From an uncultured Flavobacteriales bacterium (GTDB lineage: Bacteria > Bacteroidota > Bacteroidia > Flavobacteriales_G > Salibacteraceae): a stretch of 45,852 nucleotides of DNA. The DNA lies in contig CAJXZP010000024.1 in the NCBI GenBank assembly GCA_913062955.1, positions 1-45,852 on the forward strand. Direction: 5' to 3'. Positions 16,435-25,621 of the stretch are shown piece after piece (the stretch's first letter is position 1; each line of letters starts with the position of its first letter). Under the pieces are notes generated by a model. That model searched no databases. It was not told the origin of the DNA and was given only the letters and a program-made list of their open reading frames with translations. Position numbers and translations under genes: made by a program.

Positions 16435-17538
16435 ATGGAAATAACTAAAAAGAAGCTGTTTCATTGGACTTTAGTAGGTATAGGGTTGGGACTCTTATAT
16501 TTTTCTAACCTGGTATTACTATACATTACTATTTCGTTGGTTTTAGCTTTAATGCTTAGCCCATTGAATCAGGGTTTAAGAAAAGTGAAAATTAAGGGCT
16601 ATGGATTTAATGAACCCGTTGCTGCGGGTTTATCACTTATTATGGTCATTAGTTTTGTGGTCATGATGGTGAACATTTTTGTTCCTGTAGTGTCGCGGGA
16701 GGCCAGTTTATTGGCGCAGTTGGACATGGATGACTTTTATGAATTGGTGGAACCAGAGCTAAAAGCGGTGAGTGGTGTATTAAAGAAAATTGATTTTGAT
16801 CCAAATGATGAAGAACGTTCTGAGAAAGAAATAATTCAGGATATGTTATTAGGGAAACAACATTTGGATACGGTACCTCGATTCTTTTCAGGGTTGGCTA
16901 CCGGAATAGGAGGGAGTTTAATCACCATTTTCGCTGTTTTATTCATTACCTTTTTCCTTTTAAAGGATGATAATTTGTTTAATAATTTTGTGAATTCTTT
17001 AACCGATGATGAAAACTCGATAAAAGTTAACCACGTTCTGAATAAGGTGAAATCAACCCTAAGTCGTTATTTTATTGGCATCGCAATTCAAGTATCCATA
17101 ATTACCACTTTGGTGTCTGTGGGCTTGAGTTTATTTGGGTTTAGAAATGCAGTTGTAATTGGGTTGTTTGCGGGTATTATGAATGTTATTCCCTACGTAG
17201 GTCCGCTAATTGGTTTGGCTTTCGGATTACTGATTGGTGTTTCAACCAACGTTGACCTGGCTACGGATAGTAGTTTTTATACCCTAATTGGTGAGATCTT
17301 ATTGGTTTTTGGAATGACGCAAATGGTAGATAATTTTTTTACACAACCGGTGGTATTTTCTAAAAGTATTAATGCGCATCCTCTAGAGATTTTCTTAGTG
17401 ATTTTAATTGCCGGAAATATTTTTGGTATTTCGGGAATGATTATCGCCATCCCTTTGTATTCCGTCATTCGAATTATTGCAAAGGAATATTACAGCGATT
17501 CAAAATTCATTCAATTTATGACTTCCAGTATGGATTAG
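16435..17538 (+). CDS. AI-2E family transporter (PerM-like)
   Basis: The 367-residue inner-membrane protein has about eight membrane segments. It shows the family pattern: two early segments (LVLLYITISLVLALMLSPLNQGL), a soluble middle part, and then the conserved GIMNVIPYVGPLIG and late DNFFTQPVVFSKSINAHPLEIF motifs. The family includes TqsA (AI-2 export) and Na+/H+ antiporters, so the substrate here is open. It follows the AIM24-like gene with no gap and is ended by a strong hairpin terminator. Confidence 0.92.
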   Translation: MEITKKKLFHWTLVGIGLGLLYFSNLVLLYITISLVLALMLSPLNQGLRKVKIKGYGFNEPVAAGLSLIMVISFVVMMVNIFVPVVSREASLLAQLDMDDFYELVEPELKAVSGVLKKIDFDPNDEERSEKEIIQDMLLGKQHLDTVPRFFSGLATGIGGSLITIFAVLFITFFLLKDDNLFNNFVNSLTDDENSIKVNHVLNKVKSTLSRYFIGIAIQVSIITTLVSVGLSLFGFRNAVVIGLFAGIMNVIPYVGPLIGLAFGLLIGVSTNVDLATDSSFYTLIGEILLVFGMTQMVDNFFTQPVVFSKSINAHPLEIFLVILIAGNIFGISGMIIAIPLYSVIRIIAKEYYSDSKFIQFMTSSMD

Positions 17539-17557
17539 AAGGGGGGAAGTATTAAGC

Positions 17558-17597
17558 ACAAAAAAGCCGATGAAATGATTTTCATCGGCTTTTTGTT
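17558..17597. terminator. Bidirectional terminator between AI-2E and DUF1573 genes
   Basis: AAAAAGCCGATGAAA (17561-17575) pairs perfectly with TTTCATCGGCTTTTT (17580-17594) around TGAT. A and T tracts on both sides let it end both convergent genes. Confidence 0.9.
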
Positions 17598-17607
17598 TTG
17601 TATTAAT

Positions 17608-18171
17608 TTATTTAATCTCTTCAACCTCTTGAACGTTAGCCGAAATTGTTAAACGAGTATCTTTGGGTAGCGTGTTAGCGATAACAGTAACCGTTTTGTT
17701 TTGTAATCCTTTTTGTTTCCCTGGTTTGTAAACAACTCTAATCTCACTGGATGCACCTGGAGCGATTGGCTCTCTAGGAAATTCGGGTACCGTACACCCA
17801 CAAGATCCAGTTGCGGTTTCAATAATTAATGGTTTATCACCGGTATTTGTAAAGTTAAACACATACGTATTTTCAGAATTTTGATCAATGGTACCAAAAT
17901 CATGGGCCATTTGATTAAATGAAATTGAAGTTGGATTGTTTACTTGTTGCTGCAATTGCGTAGATGGAACACCGGTAATGGATTGGTCAGCAATAATTTG
18001 AGTGTTACTTCCCGGTATGTTTTGAGCGGTAGGAGTGGTTGTTCTTTCCGTTTTTCGAGGACGTTCCGTTCTTCTTGAAGGAGTAGGGTCCTTAAAAAAT
18101 GTTCCGTAAAGTACGGTAGCCGCAATTAATACTAATAGGCCCGTTTGAATGCTTTGAATATTTTCTTTCAT
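17608..18171 (-). CDS. DUF1573 domain protein
   Basis: The 187-residue protein has an N-terminal membrane segment (about residues 9-25), a basic/Thr-rich linker, and a C-terminal DUF1573 domain. Its marker segments are AHDFGTIDQNSENTYVFNFTNTGDKPLII, then the Cys-Gly-Cys turn ATGSCGCTVPEFP. The domain is an immunoglobulin-like fold common in secreted Bacteroidota proteins, with no known activity. The anchor suggests it sits in the periplasm on the inner membrane. A TATATTTG box lies 19 nt before the ATG. Confidence 0.9.
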   Translation of the reverse strand: MKENIQSIQTGLLVLIAATVLYGTFFKDPTPSRRTERPRKTERTTTPTAQNIPGSNTQIIADQSITGVPSTQLQQQVNNPTSISFNQMAHDFGTIDQNSENTYVFNFTNTGDKPLIIETATGSCGCTVPEFPREPIAPGASSEIRVVYKPGKQKGLQNKTVTVIANTLPKDTRLTISANVQEVEEIK

Positions 18172-18190
18172 TTTTTGGATTTATTTGTCA

Positions 18191-18198
18191 CAAATATA
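18191..18198 (-). promoter_or_regulatory. -7 box of the DUF1573 gene
   Basis: TATATTTG reads on the minus strand, 19 nt before the ATG at 18171. Confidence 0.5.
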
Positions 18199-18255
18199 AT
18201 TTTTTACCTGACTAATCTTAAATTAAAATAGTTGCCAGATAGTTATTTTTTTTTA

Positions 18256-19848
18256 TCAATAATCTAATTTCAATATCTTGAAAGTTTTATCCTCCATTAC
18301 TTCTAAAGCTTTATTGAATGCATCATCTGAAGCATTCACCACTCTATAAAACTCCGTAGATGTCCATAGGTTAGTGGCCATTAACGCTTTCACGTTCATT
18401 TCAATTACCCGCTTCGAATGGGCTATTTGTTCATCATTACGTTCAATTCCCTTTTCGGTGGCTCTTGAAATAATTTCTTCCATCATTTCATCCGTTAATA
18501 TAAAGTCATGATTAAAGGTCTCAAACGTAGGATATTTCTTTTTTAAATCATTTCTATGAAGATCTAAATAGTCCAGGTTATAGGTATACAAAATTCCCTT
18601 ACGAATAAGTTGTCCAAGGTATGCGGATGTTTCCGTGGTATCTAGTGGAATAAATATATCCGGCATGATTCCTCCACCACCATAAACAGTTCGTTTTAAT
18701 TTTAAAGTCTCAAACTTTAATGAATCCGGGAATTGGATGGAATCAGAATTCATAAGTTCTCCATGTTCGTAGCGTTTATTCACCTCGTTGTAATAATCTT
18801 CTTTCCCCTCAGAGTAATCTCGTTGAATGGAACGACCCGCAGGAGTGTAGTACCTGGAAATGGTTAAACGTATAGCTGATCCATCGCTTAACTCAAAAGG
18901 CTTTTGAACCAACCCTTTTCCAAATGATTTTCTACCAATTATGAGGGCTCTATCCCAATCCTGAACAGCTCCCGAAACAATTTCACTGGCAGAAGCCGAA
19001 CCTTCATCAATCAGGAGGACCAATTTTCCCTTTTTGAAAGTTCCTCTATTACTTGAACGGTATTCGTCTCGTGGAAATGCTTTACCTTGGGTGTATACAA
19101 TCATTTTATCCTTTTCAAGGAAGTTATCAGCCAATTGAATGGCAGTACGTAGGTATCCACCTCCATTTCCTCTTAAATCGAGGATTAAGTTTTCCATTCC
19201 ATTCTTTTGTAAGGAATCCAAAGCTTTTCCTACTTCATTCATACTTTGGGCTGCAAAACGATTTAACTTGATGTAACCCGTAGTTGGACTAGCCAAATAG
19301 GCAGCATCCATACTATAAATTGGAATTTTATCTCTTGTTATTTCAAATTCTAAAAGCTCGGTCTCACCAGAACGAAGGATTTCAACCGTTACTTTTGTGC
19401 CTTTTTTTCCTCTTAAATGTTCGGCAACATCTGTATTGGTAAAACCAATACCTGCGACTATTTTTTGATCGATGGTAATAATTTTATCGCCTGCACGAAT
19501 TCCTAATTTTTCCGAAGGTCCTCCTGCAATTGGGGATACCACAGTGATGGTATCATGTAAAATATTAAATTGAATTCCTACCCCTTCAAAATTACCTTCT
19601 AAAGGTTCATTCATTTTTTGTAAATCCTTTTTAGAGATATATACCGAGTGGGGATCCAACTCTTTAAGTACGGATTTAATGGCCGTTTCGGTTAACTTTT
19701 CCGAGTCTACAGAATCCACATACGCCAATTGTACATAACGCATGAAGGTTTCCAGTTTCTTTAATTGTTCTTGATCTTTGGTTTGAGCAAATCCAATATT
19801 GGATAATAGGAGCAGAGCCCCAATAGCAAAAATTTGTATCTTCTTCAT
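18256..19848 (-). CDS. C-terminal processing peptidase, S41 family
   Basis: The 530-residue secreted protease has a signal peptide (cut near GFAQ), an N-terminal helical part with ELDPHSVYI, and a PDZ domain (about residues 85-165, GVGIQFNILHDTITVVSPI). The catalytic core carries LILDLRGNGGGY and the Ser/Lys dyad: Ser286 in GSASASEI and Lys311 in FGKG. Such enzymes cut C-terminal tails of periplasmic proteins. It lies 63 bp downstream of the outer membrane SPOR protein gene on the same strand, so read-through is possible. The family is certain; targets are unknown. Confidence 0.95.
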   Translation of the reverse strand: MKKIQIFAIGALLLLSNIGFAQTKDQEQLKKLETFMRYVQLAYVDSVDSEKLTETAIKSVLKELDPHSVYISKKDLQKMNEPLEGNFEGVGIQFNILHDTITVVSPIAGGPSEKLGIRAGDKIITIDQKIVAGIGFTNTDVAEHLRGKKGTKVTVEILRSGETELLEFEITRDKIPIYSMDAAYLASPTTGYIKLNRFAAQSMNEVGKALDSLQKNGMENLILDLRGNGGGYLRTAIQLADNFLEKDKMIVYTQGKAFPRDEYRSSNRGTFKKGKLVLLIDEGSASASEIVSGAVQDWDRALIIGRKSFGKGLVQKPFELSDGSAIRLTISRYYTPAGRSIQRDYSEGKEDYYNEVNKRYEHGELMNSDSIQFPDSLKFETLKLKRTVYGGGGIMPDIFIPLDTTETSAYLGQLIRKGILYTYNLDYLDLHRNDLKKKYPTFETFNHDFILTDEMMEEIISRATEKGIERNDEQIAHSKRVIEMNVKALMATNLWTSTEFYRVVNASDDAFNKALEVMEDKTFKILKLDY

Positions 19849-19911
19849 ATATTAAAAAATTAGCCCGCCAATACGAATTGACGAGCTATTAAAATTGTAA
19901 TAAGACTGTAT

Positions 19912-21993
19912 TTATTTTTCTAGCATTTTAAGTGCTTGTGCAGCTGAAATCATTTTTCCATAGTAGACTCCAACAACGTAACATCCTTCAAATCCCTTGT
20001 TTAAAAGTTCTTTTTTATAAGCTGTTGCTTCTTTATAACTAGAAAATGAACCGGCAACATATCGGATGTATTTATCCTTACCTTTCATTTGATCAACGTT
20101 ACCCAGTTCCATGTATTGTTCTAAAACTGCGGTAGGGATTTGACTTCTAAAGGATCCTAATTGAACTTTAAATTTTAGGTTTTCCTTTTGATCACTGGTC
20201 AATGCGTCTGTAGATGTAATTCCAGCAGTTTGGTTTTTATCCAAATTAATAGCGCCTAAATTATTTAATGAAACTCGATTACCATTTCTGAAAGCCACTA
20301 CAAAGGCTCCATTAAATCCTTCGGATAGAATATTTATTTTGGCAATGGCAGCTTCCTTATAGGAAACATAAGAACCGGTAAAATACCTTATATATCCATC
20401 ATCAGATACCACTTTAATAATTTGGGCTAAATCTCTAAATCTATTCTCATCTGCTTTTTGGGTAAATGCACCTACTTGTACACGGTAAATTATTTCTCCA
20501 TTTTCCGTTTCACCTGCCCATTGTTTGGCGGTGAATTTTGGGGTGTCACCCGTCACCTTAGTAATCTCTTTTTTACGGTTAATCCGTACAATATCTGTTG
20601 GGGTAATACCCTCTTTTTGAAGTTGCCTTTGTCTGGCTTCCGCTTCTTCCTTGGTGTCGTAGGAGCCTACAGTCACAATTATTTTGCCATTTTCATCGTA
20701 TGTATTTACATCCTCAACACTTAAAATGTTGTTGACCATGTCTGCAGGGATTTCTCCTTCAAATTCACCAATACCTATGGAGTATTTCTCTTTATTGACA
20801 ATTCCTCTACGTTGAACCTTGCTAGCAATGACTTGCATGGTATAAGTTTCCGCGGTGATGGGGGAGAAGTTACCCGTGGTGTCATATAATCGGTCGTAAT
20901 GTGCTTGTCTATCGGCATCCGAAATGGTTACACCTAAAGAATCTACTTGGGCATTGACTGCCGACATTAATTCATCATCTCGATAATTGGGTACACCATC
21001 CTTATCGGTATCTACCGGACATCCTTTTAGGTCTACCTCGGCTCCAAATGGAGTTTGTAAACACTCATCAGCCCAATCAATAACGCCATCTTGATCTTCA
21101 TCGGCATTCATATCAATGTCAATAAAATCATCCATTGCATCATCAAATGCATCTCCCTTTTTTCTAAAGTTATAGGCAATGGATACGGAAGTATATAAAA
21201 TATTATCCATCGCAGCATCTCCTTCAAAGTTTCCGGAATTTTGACCTACTCCATCCAACAAATCGGTAGAGGTAAAGTGATAGGTTAATGCGGCACCAAA
21301 TTTCCAATTATCTGTTATGTATAAATTTGCCCCCACCGTTACAGGTATGGAAATACAAAAAGTATTGTAATCACCTAGGTCATATAATTCAGAATTCTTG
21401 ATGTCGGATTCGTAGTAATAATCCCGGTCAATTCGAACGGCAACATCTGAGTTGACAGAATTTTCGGGTAAATTCCGTATGGAACCATCACTCCAATAAT
21501 GATAATATACATTATCCGTACTATACAAATCTGTTTTTGAATTGAAACTGATAACTTCAAATCCTACTCCGATTATGGGTTCGAAAATTCTATCTGGTTT
21601 TAAGAAGTTAGCAAAATTATAGGTGAAACCGGCACCCGCTGAAAGTAGGGTGGATTGAAAATTTAAGTTTCGTGTAAGTGACCTTTCGTTTGCCGAAATT
21701 TGCCCGCCCCATGCATTAATATTAAATTCTAAAAAATGTGTTATGGGTTGTCTAAAGGCTAAATGAAATCCAAATCTACTCGTAAGAGGGGTATTAAAAG
21801 TATTGTTTTTATTTAATTCACCGTAATAAGATAGCGTTCCTAAGCCCACCTCAAAAAATGGGTTAGAATTTTCCATGATTGATTTGGCTCCTGTTGTACG
21901 GGTAGAGTCATCGGTGTTAACTGTTTCATCTTGAGCCATAAGCTCGTTACAAAACAGTGTTGTCAATAATAGTAGCGTGAAATAATTTTTCAA
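19912..21993 (-). CDS. Outer membrane beta-barrel protein with thrombospondin type 3 repeats and three SPOR-like modules
   Basis: The 693-residue protein has a signal peptide (ending near NELMAQ), then a beta-rich barrel-like region (about residues 35-285, GLGTLSYYGELNKNN ... VSIAYNFRKKG). Ca-binding TSP3-type repeats follow (about 293-345, DEDQDGVIDWADEC, DTDKDGVPNYRDDE). Three repeated modules start near residues 384, 501 and 606; the last two open with YRVQVGAF and FKVQLGSF and contain YIRYFTGSY/YIRYVAGSF. Proteins with TSP3 repeats often end in OmpA; here SPOR-like modules take that place, suggesting peptidoglycan contact. The start is TTG (21993), because no ATG or GTG is available before the signal peptide. 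Exact role unknown. Confidence 0.85.
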   Translation of the reverse strand: MKNYFTLLLLTTLFCNELMAQDETVNTDDSTRTTGAKSIMENSNPFFEVGLGTLSYYGELNKNNTFNTPLTSRFGFHLAFRQPITHFLEFNINAWGGQISANERSLTRNLNFQSTLLSAGAGFTYNFANFLKPDRIFEPIIGVGFEVISFNSKTDLYSTDNVYYHYWSDGSIRNLPENSVNSDVAVRIDRDYYYESDIKNSELYDLGDYNTFCISIPVTVGANLYITDNWKFGAALTYHFTSTDLLDGVGQNSGNFEGDAAMDNILYTSVSIAYNFRKKGDAFDDAMDDFIDIDMNADEDQDGVIDWADECLQTPFGAEVDLKGCPVDTDKDGVPNYRDDELMSAVNAQVDSLGVTISDADRQAHYDRLYDTTGNFSPITAETYTMQVIASKVQRRGIVNKEKYSIGIGEFEGEIPADMVNNILSVEDVNTYDENGKIIVTVGSYDTKEEAEARQRQLQKEGITPTDIVRINRKKEITKVTGDTPKFTAKQWAGETENGEIIYRVQVGAFTQKADENRFRDLAQIIKVVSDDGYIRYFTGSYVSYKEAAIAKINILSEGFNGAFVVAFRNGNRVSLNNLGAINLDKNQTAGITSTDALTSDQKENLKFKVQLGSFRSQIPTAVLEQYMELGNVDQMKGKDKYIRYVAGSFSSYKEATAYKKELLNKGFEGCYVVGVYYGKMISAAQALKMLEK

Positions 21994-22062
21994 TGAAATT
22001 ATGTTTGTTATTTTAACCCTAGGTCTGTGGCTAAAGTAATCAAATATTGGATATTACTAAAA

Positions 22063-23346
22063 TTAGTTCACCCATTTCTGATTAGTGATCATCAAAGCCT
22101 CTTGTACGGTTATTCTATCTCCGTTATTATAGGCTACCACAAACGGGCCTTGGAAATCATAGTCTTCTTTATGATTCTGGCGTAAATCTCTGGCAGATAC
22201 GTAATTATCAAAACCTCCTGTTAGGTATTTTATCCATCCATTGTGTGAGTCTACTTGAACAGTACCTAAGTAATTAAATCTTTTTTGAAAGTAACTTTTG
22301 GTTTCTACTGATTTTCTAGAAGCCATAACCTGGACCTTATAGATAACCCCATTTTCTGGAGTTGGGACTTGAGTAACAGGAATGGACTCTACTTCTTGTT
22401 TTGGGGTTTCTTTTTCTGTTGGAGTTGGAATAACTTCAGTCAAAATAGGTTCCTCTTTGGCTTCCAATACAGAGTCTGTTTCCACTGGAACAATTGGATT
22501 AGTGCTTTCTGCTAAATCGGGTTCTTCTATATCTACAAAATCAATGGCATCCGGGTTTTCAATTTTAATTTTTTGAGATGAACCTTCGTGAATAAACGCA
22601 AATTCACCCGATACGGACGTAATGTTTTTGGATTCTGCTTGGGTTAAATCTATGAGGTAGGAAACAGAAATATCATTTTTATCTTCGGGGAAATTCATCC
22701 ATACAAATTTGACTTTGGTATCCAATATACTAAATACCGCATCACTCGTAGATTCCGGGGTTACATCAGAATTACGTGGAATAATATCTTGAATTTTGGC
22801 AAATCCAGAAATGTTAGCGTAATGAATATCAAGAGTGACTTTATATAAGTTGGCATCCATGTTTTTTATGGTTCTTTGTATGGTTACTTCCGCTTCAGGG
22901 ATTTCCTCTACAATAATTTCTTCTTTACCCATAAATACGGTTCTGGAAGGTAGATCAACGGTCATTCTTTGGTTTTCATCTAAATATGAAAATGTACCTC
23001 CCACCTTTAGTTCCTTTAGTTCAGAGTCGGTAACAACCACCTTATATGATATTTCAAAAATGCGATCCTCTGGAAGGGTCATCCATACAAATTTGGCTTT
23101 ATTATCTTGAAAATTGAATTTTGCAATTCCCTTTTCAACCGCGGTGGCGGTTACACCTTCGGGAAGGACGACTTGGAATTTCGCATAGCCTTCTATGGTA
23201 CTTTTATCAATGGTCACCGTAACCATGAATTCGTTCCCTTCTTCTACACGGTCGGGTAGGGATTGCTCTAGAGTAACATCTTCTAATAAAAAATTAAAAA
23301 ATATTAGGGTTACTAAATTTAATGTGAATGCCAGAATTTTAAACAT
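22063..23346 (-). CDS. Secreted protein with two tandem beta-sandwich repeats and a SPOR-like module
   Basis: The protein has 427 residues from ATG 23346. A signal peptide or anchor is followed by two related domains of about 110 residues. The first carries GYAKFQVVLPEG and KFVWMTLPED, the second GFAKIQDIIPRN and KFVWMNFPED, which shows an internal duplication. A Pro/Glu/Val linker leads to a C-terminal SPOR-like module (VIYKVQVMASRK, GWIKYLTGGF, GPFVVAYNNGDRI) clearly related to those of the next gene downstream. The in-frame GTG at 23370 overlaps the TAGATTTG promoter box, so the ATG is the likely start. The 69-bp gap to the downstream barrel gene fits co-transcription. Confidence 0.82.
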   Translation of the reverse strand: MFKILAFTLNLVTLIFFNFLLEDVTLEQSLPDRVEEGNEFMVTVTIDKSTIEGYAKFQVVLPEGVTATAVEKGIAKFNFQDNKAKFVWMTLPEDRIFEISYKVVVTDSELKELKVGGTFSYLDENQRMTVDLPSRTVFMGKEEIIVEEIPEAEVTIQRTIKNMDANLYKVTLDIHYANISGFAKIQDIIPRNSDVTPESTSDAVFSILDTKVKFVWMNFPEDKNDISVSYLIDLTQAESKNITSVSGEFAFIHEGSSQKIKIENPDAIDFVDIEEPDLAESTNPIVPVETDSVLEAKEEPILTEVIPTPTEKETPKQEVESIPVTQVPTPENGVIYKVQVMASRKSVETKSYFQKRFNYLGTVQVDSHNGWIKYLTGGFDNYVSARDLRQNHKEDYDFQGPFVVAYNNGDRITVQEALMITNQKWVN

Positions 23347-23369
23347 AGTCCTTACGGTTGGTATGTTCA

Positions 23370-23377
23370 CAAATCTA
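23370..23377 (-). promoter_or_regulatory. -7 box of the tandem-repeat SPOR gene
   Basis: TAGATTTG on the minus strand ends 23 nt before ATG 23346 and overlaps an upstream in-frame GTG, ruling that codon out as the start. Confidence 0.5.
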
Positions 23378-23457
23378 CCCTCTGAATGAAGACGAAATAG
23401 GGAAAGTAACCCGTAATTACAAACAGAAATCTGTTAATAAAAACGGGTTGTAATAGA

Positions 23458-24165
23458 TTAAAAATTAGGTGATAATGAAGATTTTCGATAGAAGTCCTCA
23501 ATTTCCTGTACGGCTTCTTCGGTGGTATCTACTACTTTAAAAAGAAACATATCGTTTGGAGATACGGTTTGTTCTCCTTTAAGAAGGGAAGATTTAATCC
23601 ACTCCACTAAACCCGACCAGAATTCTTTTCCTACTAATACAATCGGAAATTTACCGATTTTTTTGGTTTGAATTAAGGTCATGGCTTCAAACAATTCGTC
23701 CAAAGTGCCAAATCCTCCTGGTAAAACAACAAATCCTTGGGCGTATTTGACAAACATTAATTTTCTGACAAAGAAATAATCAAAATTGATGAGTTTGTCT
23801 TGATCGATGTATTTATTATGAAATTGCTCATGGGGTAATTCAATGTTTAAACCCACGGATGGACCTCCTGCTGAAAATGAGCCTTTATTAGCGGCTTCCA
23901 TAATACCTGGACCACCTCCAGTAATTACACCGTAACCTTTATCCGTAAGTTGGTGGGCAATATCCGCAGCTTGGATATAAAACTTATTGTCGGGTTGGGT
24001 TCGTGAAGAACCGAAAATAGAGACACATGGACCAATACGACTTAATTTCTCAAAACCTTCTACAATTTCGGCCATCATTTTAAAGACTTGCCAAGAATCG
24101 TTGGTTTTAATTTCATTCCATGTCTTATGATTTAAAACGGTTTTAATTTTTTCTTTTTCTGTCAT
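23458..24165 (-). CDS. LOG family protein (TIGR00730, Rossmann fold)
   Basis: The 235-residue cytosolic protein has the LOG signatures GGGPGIMEAANKG (83-95) and PGGFGTLDE (149-157), the nucleotide-binding and catalytic motifs of cytokinin riboside 5'-monophosphate phosphoribohydrolases. In bacteria these release adenine-type bases from nucleoside monophosphates or act on related nucleotides. Only 3 bp separate it from murQ upstream, so it is the last gene of that operon. Family certain; the physiological substrate is not shown. Confidence 0.92.
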   Translation of the reverse strand: MTEKEKIKTVLNHKTWNEIKTNDSWQVFKMMAEIVEGFEKLSRIGPCVSIFGSSRTQPDNKFYIQAADIAHQLTDKGYGVITGGGPGIMEAANKGSFSAGGPSVGLNIELPHEQFHNKYIDQDKLINFDYFFVRKLMFVKYAQGFVVLPGGFGTLDELFEAMTLIQTKKIGKFPIVLVGKEFWSGLVEWIKSSLLKGEQTVSPNDMFLFKVVDTTEEAVQEIEDFYRKSSLSPNF

Positions 24166-24168
24166 AGT

Positions 24169-24975
24169 TTATGATTTGTGAGCGTCAACAGCTGCCCGAA
24201 CGCTTCCATACTTTAAAAGTAAAGAATTTGCGTTATCGTAATCAATATTTAACGCTTTTTGAACCATTAAAGTACCTCGGTCGACTAACTTGTTGTTACT
24301 AAGCTGCATATCTACCATTCGATTCCCTTTTACCCGTCCTAATTGAATCATTACCGAAGTAGAAATCATATTTAAAACCAATTTTTGAGCCGTACCTGAT
24401 TTCATTCGAGTACTTCCAGTAACAAATTCAGGACCTACCACAACTTCAATCGGGTACCGAGAATTAAGAGCTAGTGGCGAACCTTCGTTATTCGTAATAC
24501 AACCGGTTAGGATATTTAATTCATTGCATTTCTTTAGAGCTTCTATTACATATGGTGTGGTACCTGAAGCTGCAATACCAATAACGCTGTCCAAGGAAGA
24601 TATTTTAAATCCCTCCAAATCTTCAAAACCTAAATGACTACTGTCCTCCGCAAATTCAACCGCTTTTCGAATAGCAGAATCCCCACCCGCTATAATTCCT
24701 ACTATAAGGTCTTGTTCTACTCCAAAAGTAGGAGGGCACTCCGAAGCATCAACCACTCCCAAACGACCACTTGTGCCAGCTCCTAGGTAAAATAAGCGGC
24801 CTCCTTTTTGCATTCGTTTGACAATCTCTATGACCAAAGGTTCTATTTGAGCAATGGAATTTTGAACTGCAGAAGCGACTTTTTGATCTTCTTCATTAAT
24901 TCCTTGCAATAATTGAAGTACTGATTTTTGATCTAAATCAGTATGATTGGATTCTTGTTCCGTAGTTTTAATCAT
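24169..24975 (-). CDS. murQ: N-acetylmuramic acid 6-phosphate etherase
   Basis: The 268-residue enzyme cleaves the lactyl ether of MurNAc 6-phosphate to give GlcNAc 6-phosphate and D-lactate in peptidoglycan recycling. Visible features are the SIS-fold phosphosugar site GAGTSGRLG, the catalytic Glu79 in ASECPPTFG, the second acid Glu110 in EFAEDS, and the family motif GSTRMKSGTAQK. Length is slightly shorter than the E. coli enzyme (298) because the C-terminal helical part is reduced. It lies in a minus-strand run with a LOG protein 3 bp after it. No kinase gene for the pathway is nearby. Confidence 0.95.
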   Translation of the reverse strand: MIKTTEQESNHTDLDQKSVLQLLQGINEEDQKVASAVQNSIAQIEPLVIEIVKRMQKGGRLFYLGAGTSGRLGVVDASECPPTFGVEQDLIVGIIAGGDSAIRKAVEFAEDSSHLGFEDLEGFKISSLDSVIGIAASGTTPYVIEALKKCNELNILTGCITNNEGSPLALNSRYPIEVVVGPEFVTGSTRMKSGTAQKLVLNMISTSVMIQLGRVKGNRMVDMQLSNNKLVDRGTLMVQKALNIDYDNANSLLLKYGSVRAAVDAHKS

Positions 24976-25051
24976 ACTGCAATTTTAGACTAACCAAGGG
25001 CGGGTTTTGATAATAGTGGGAACTAATAGTTCACAATTAAGTATGGGAAAC

Positions 25052-25621
25052 CTAGTCGGTAATTTTAATATTGTGTTTGGTTAATAAGCCCAAAAGCCCA
25101 TCCTGACTAAATTTAGCACCATTCATATAATTACGGTCGGGATCAATGGCAAAATTCACCGAGTTTGAAAAATCGGTTTGTTCTAAAATTGAATTATCAA
25201 ATTGGGCATGGAGTAAATTACAATCCGTTACTCGCCCTTTTTCTATGGTTGATTGCACAAAGTCGACTTCCTCCAAATTACAATGGGTAAATGAAGTGCC
25301 CTTTATTTTTAATTGATAAAACGAAGCAAAGTTTAATTGACAGTTGTTAAATTGAAACTCCAACAAAAATGTATTACATACACTAAAATCTATTCCTAAC
25401 ATTTTGCAATTTTCAAATTGAATATCTCTAAATGCCGTATGGTCAACCTTAATATTGGATAGGTTACAATTTGAGAACTGACATTCAATAAAATTAAATT
25501 GGGATAAGTGAGAGCCTTCAAAATTACAGTTTGTGAATTGACAGTCTTCGTATTCTCCTTTTATTAACGCAATAGAAGTGAAGTCCATATTGGCGTATTC
25601 TTTAGACTCAAAATTGTCCAT
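25052..25621 (-). CDS. Pentapeptide repeat protein
   Basis: The 189-residue protein consists almost wholly of A(D/N)LXX-like pentapeptide repeats (CQFTNCNFEGSHLSQFNF, CQFSNCNLSNIKV, CNLLHAQFDNSIL), which fold into a right-handed quadrilateral beta-helix. It is unusually rich in Cys-Gln/Asn steps. Some family members (Qnr, MfpA) mimic DNA and protect gyrase; others have no known role, and nothing here decides between them. Its ATG overlaps the meaB stop by one base (TAATG), so the pair is translationally coupled. Confidence 0.9.
   Translation of the reverse strand: MDNFESKEYANMDFTSIALIKGEYEDCQFTNCNFEGSHLSQFNFIECQFSNCNLSNIKVDHTAFRDIQFENCKMLGIDFSVCNTFLLEFQFNNCQLNFASFYQLKIKGTSFTHCNLEEVDFVQSTIEKGRVTDCNLLHAQFDNSILEQTDFSNSVNFAIDPDRNYMNGAKFSQDGLLGLLTKHNIKITD

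Noticed and set aside
20458-20724. 88-residue plus-strand reading frame
   Set aside because: It is antisense to the SPOR-module gene, whose repeats explain the sequence fully.
23346-23370. Upstream GTG start for the tandem-repeat SPOR gene
   Set aside because: It overlaps the TAGATTTG promoter box; ATG 23346 gives a normal signal peptide.
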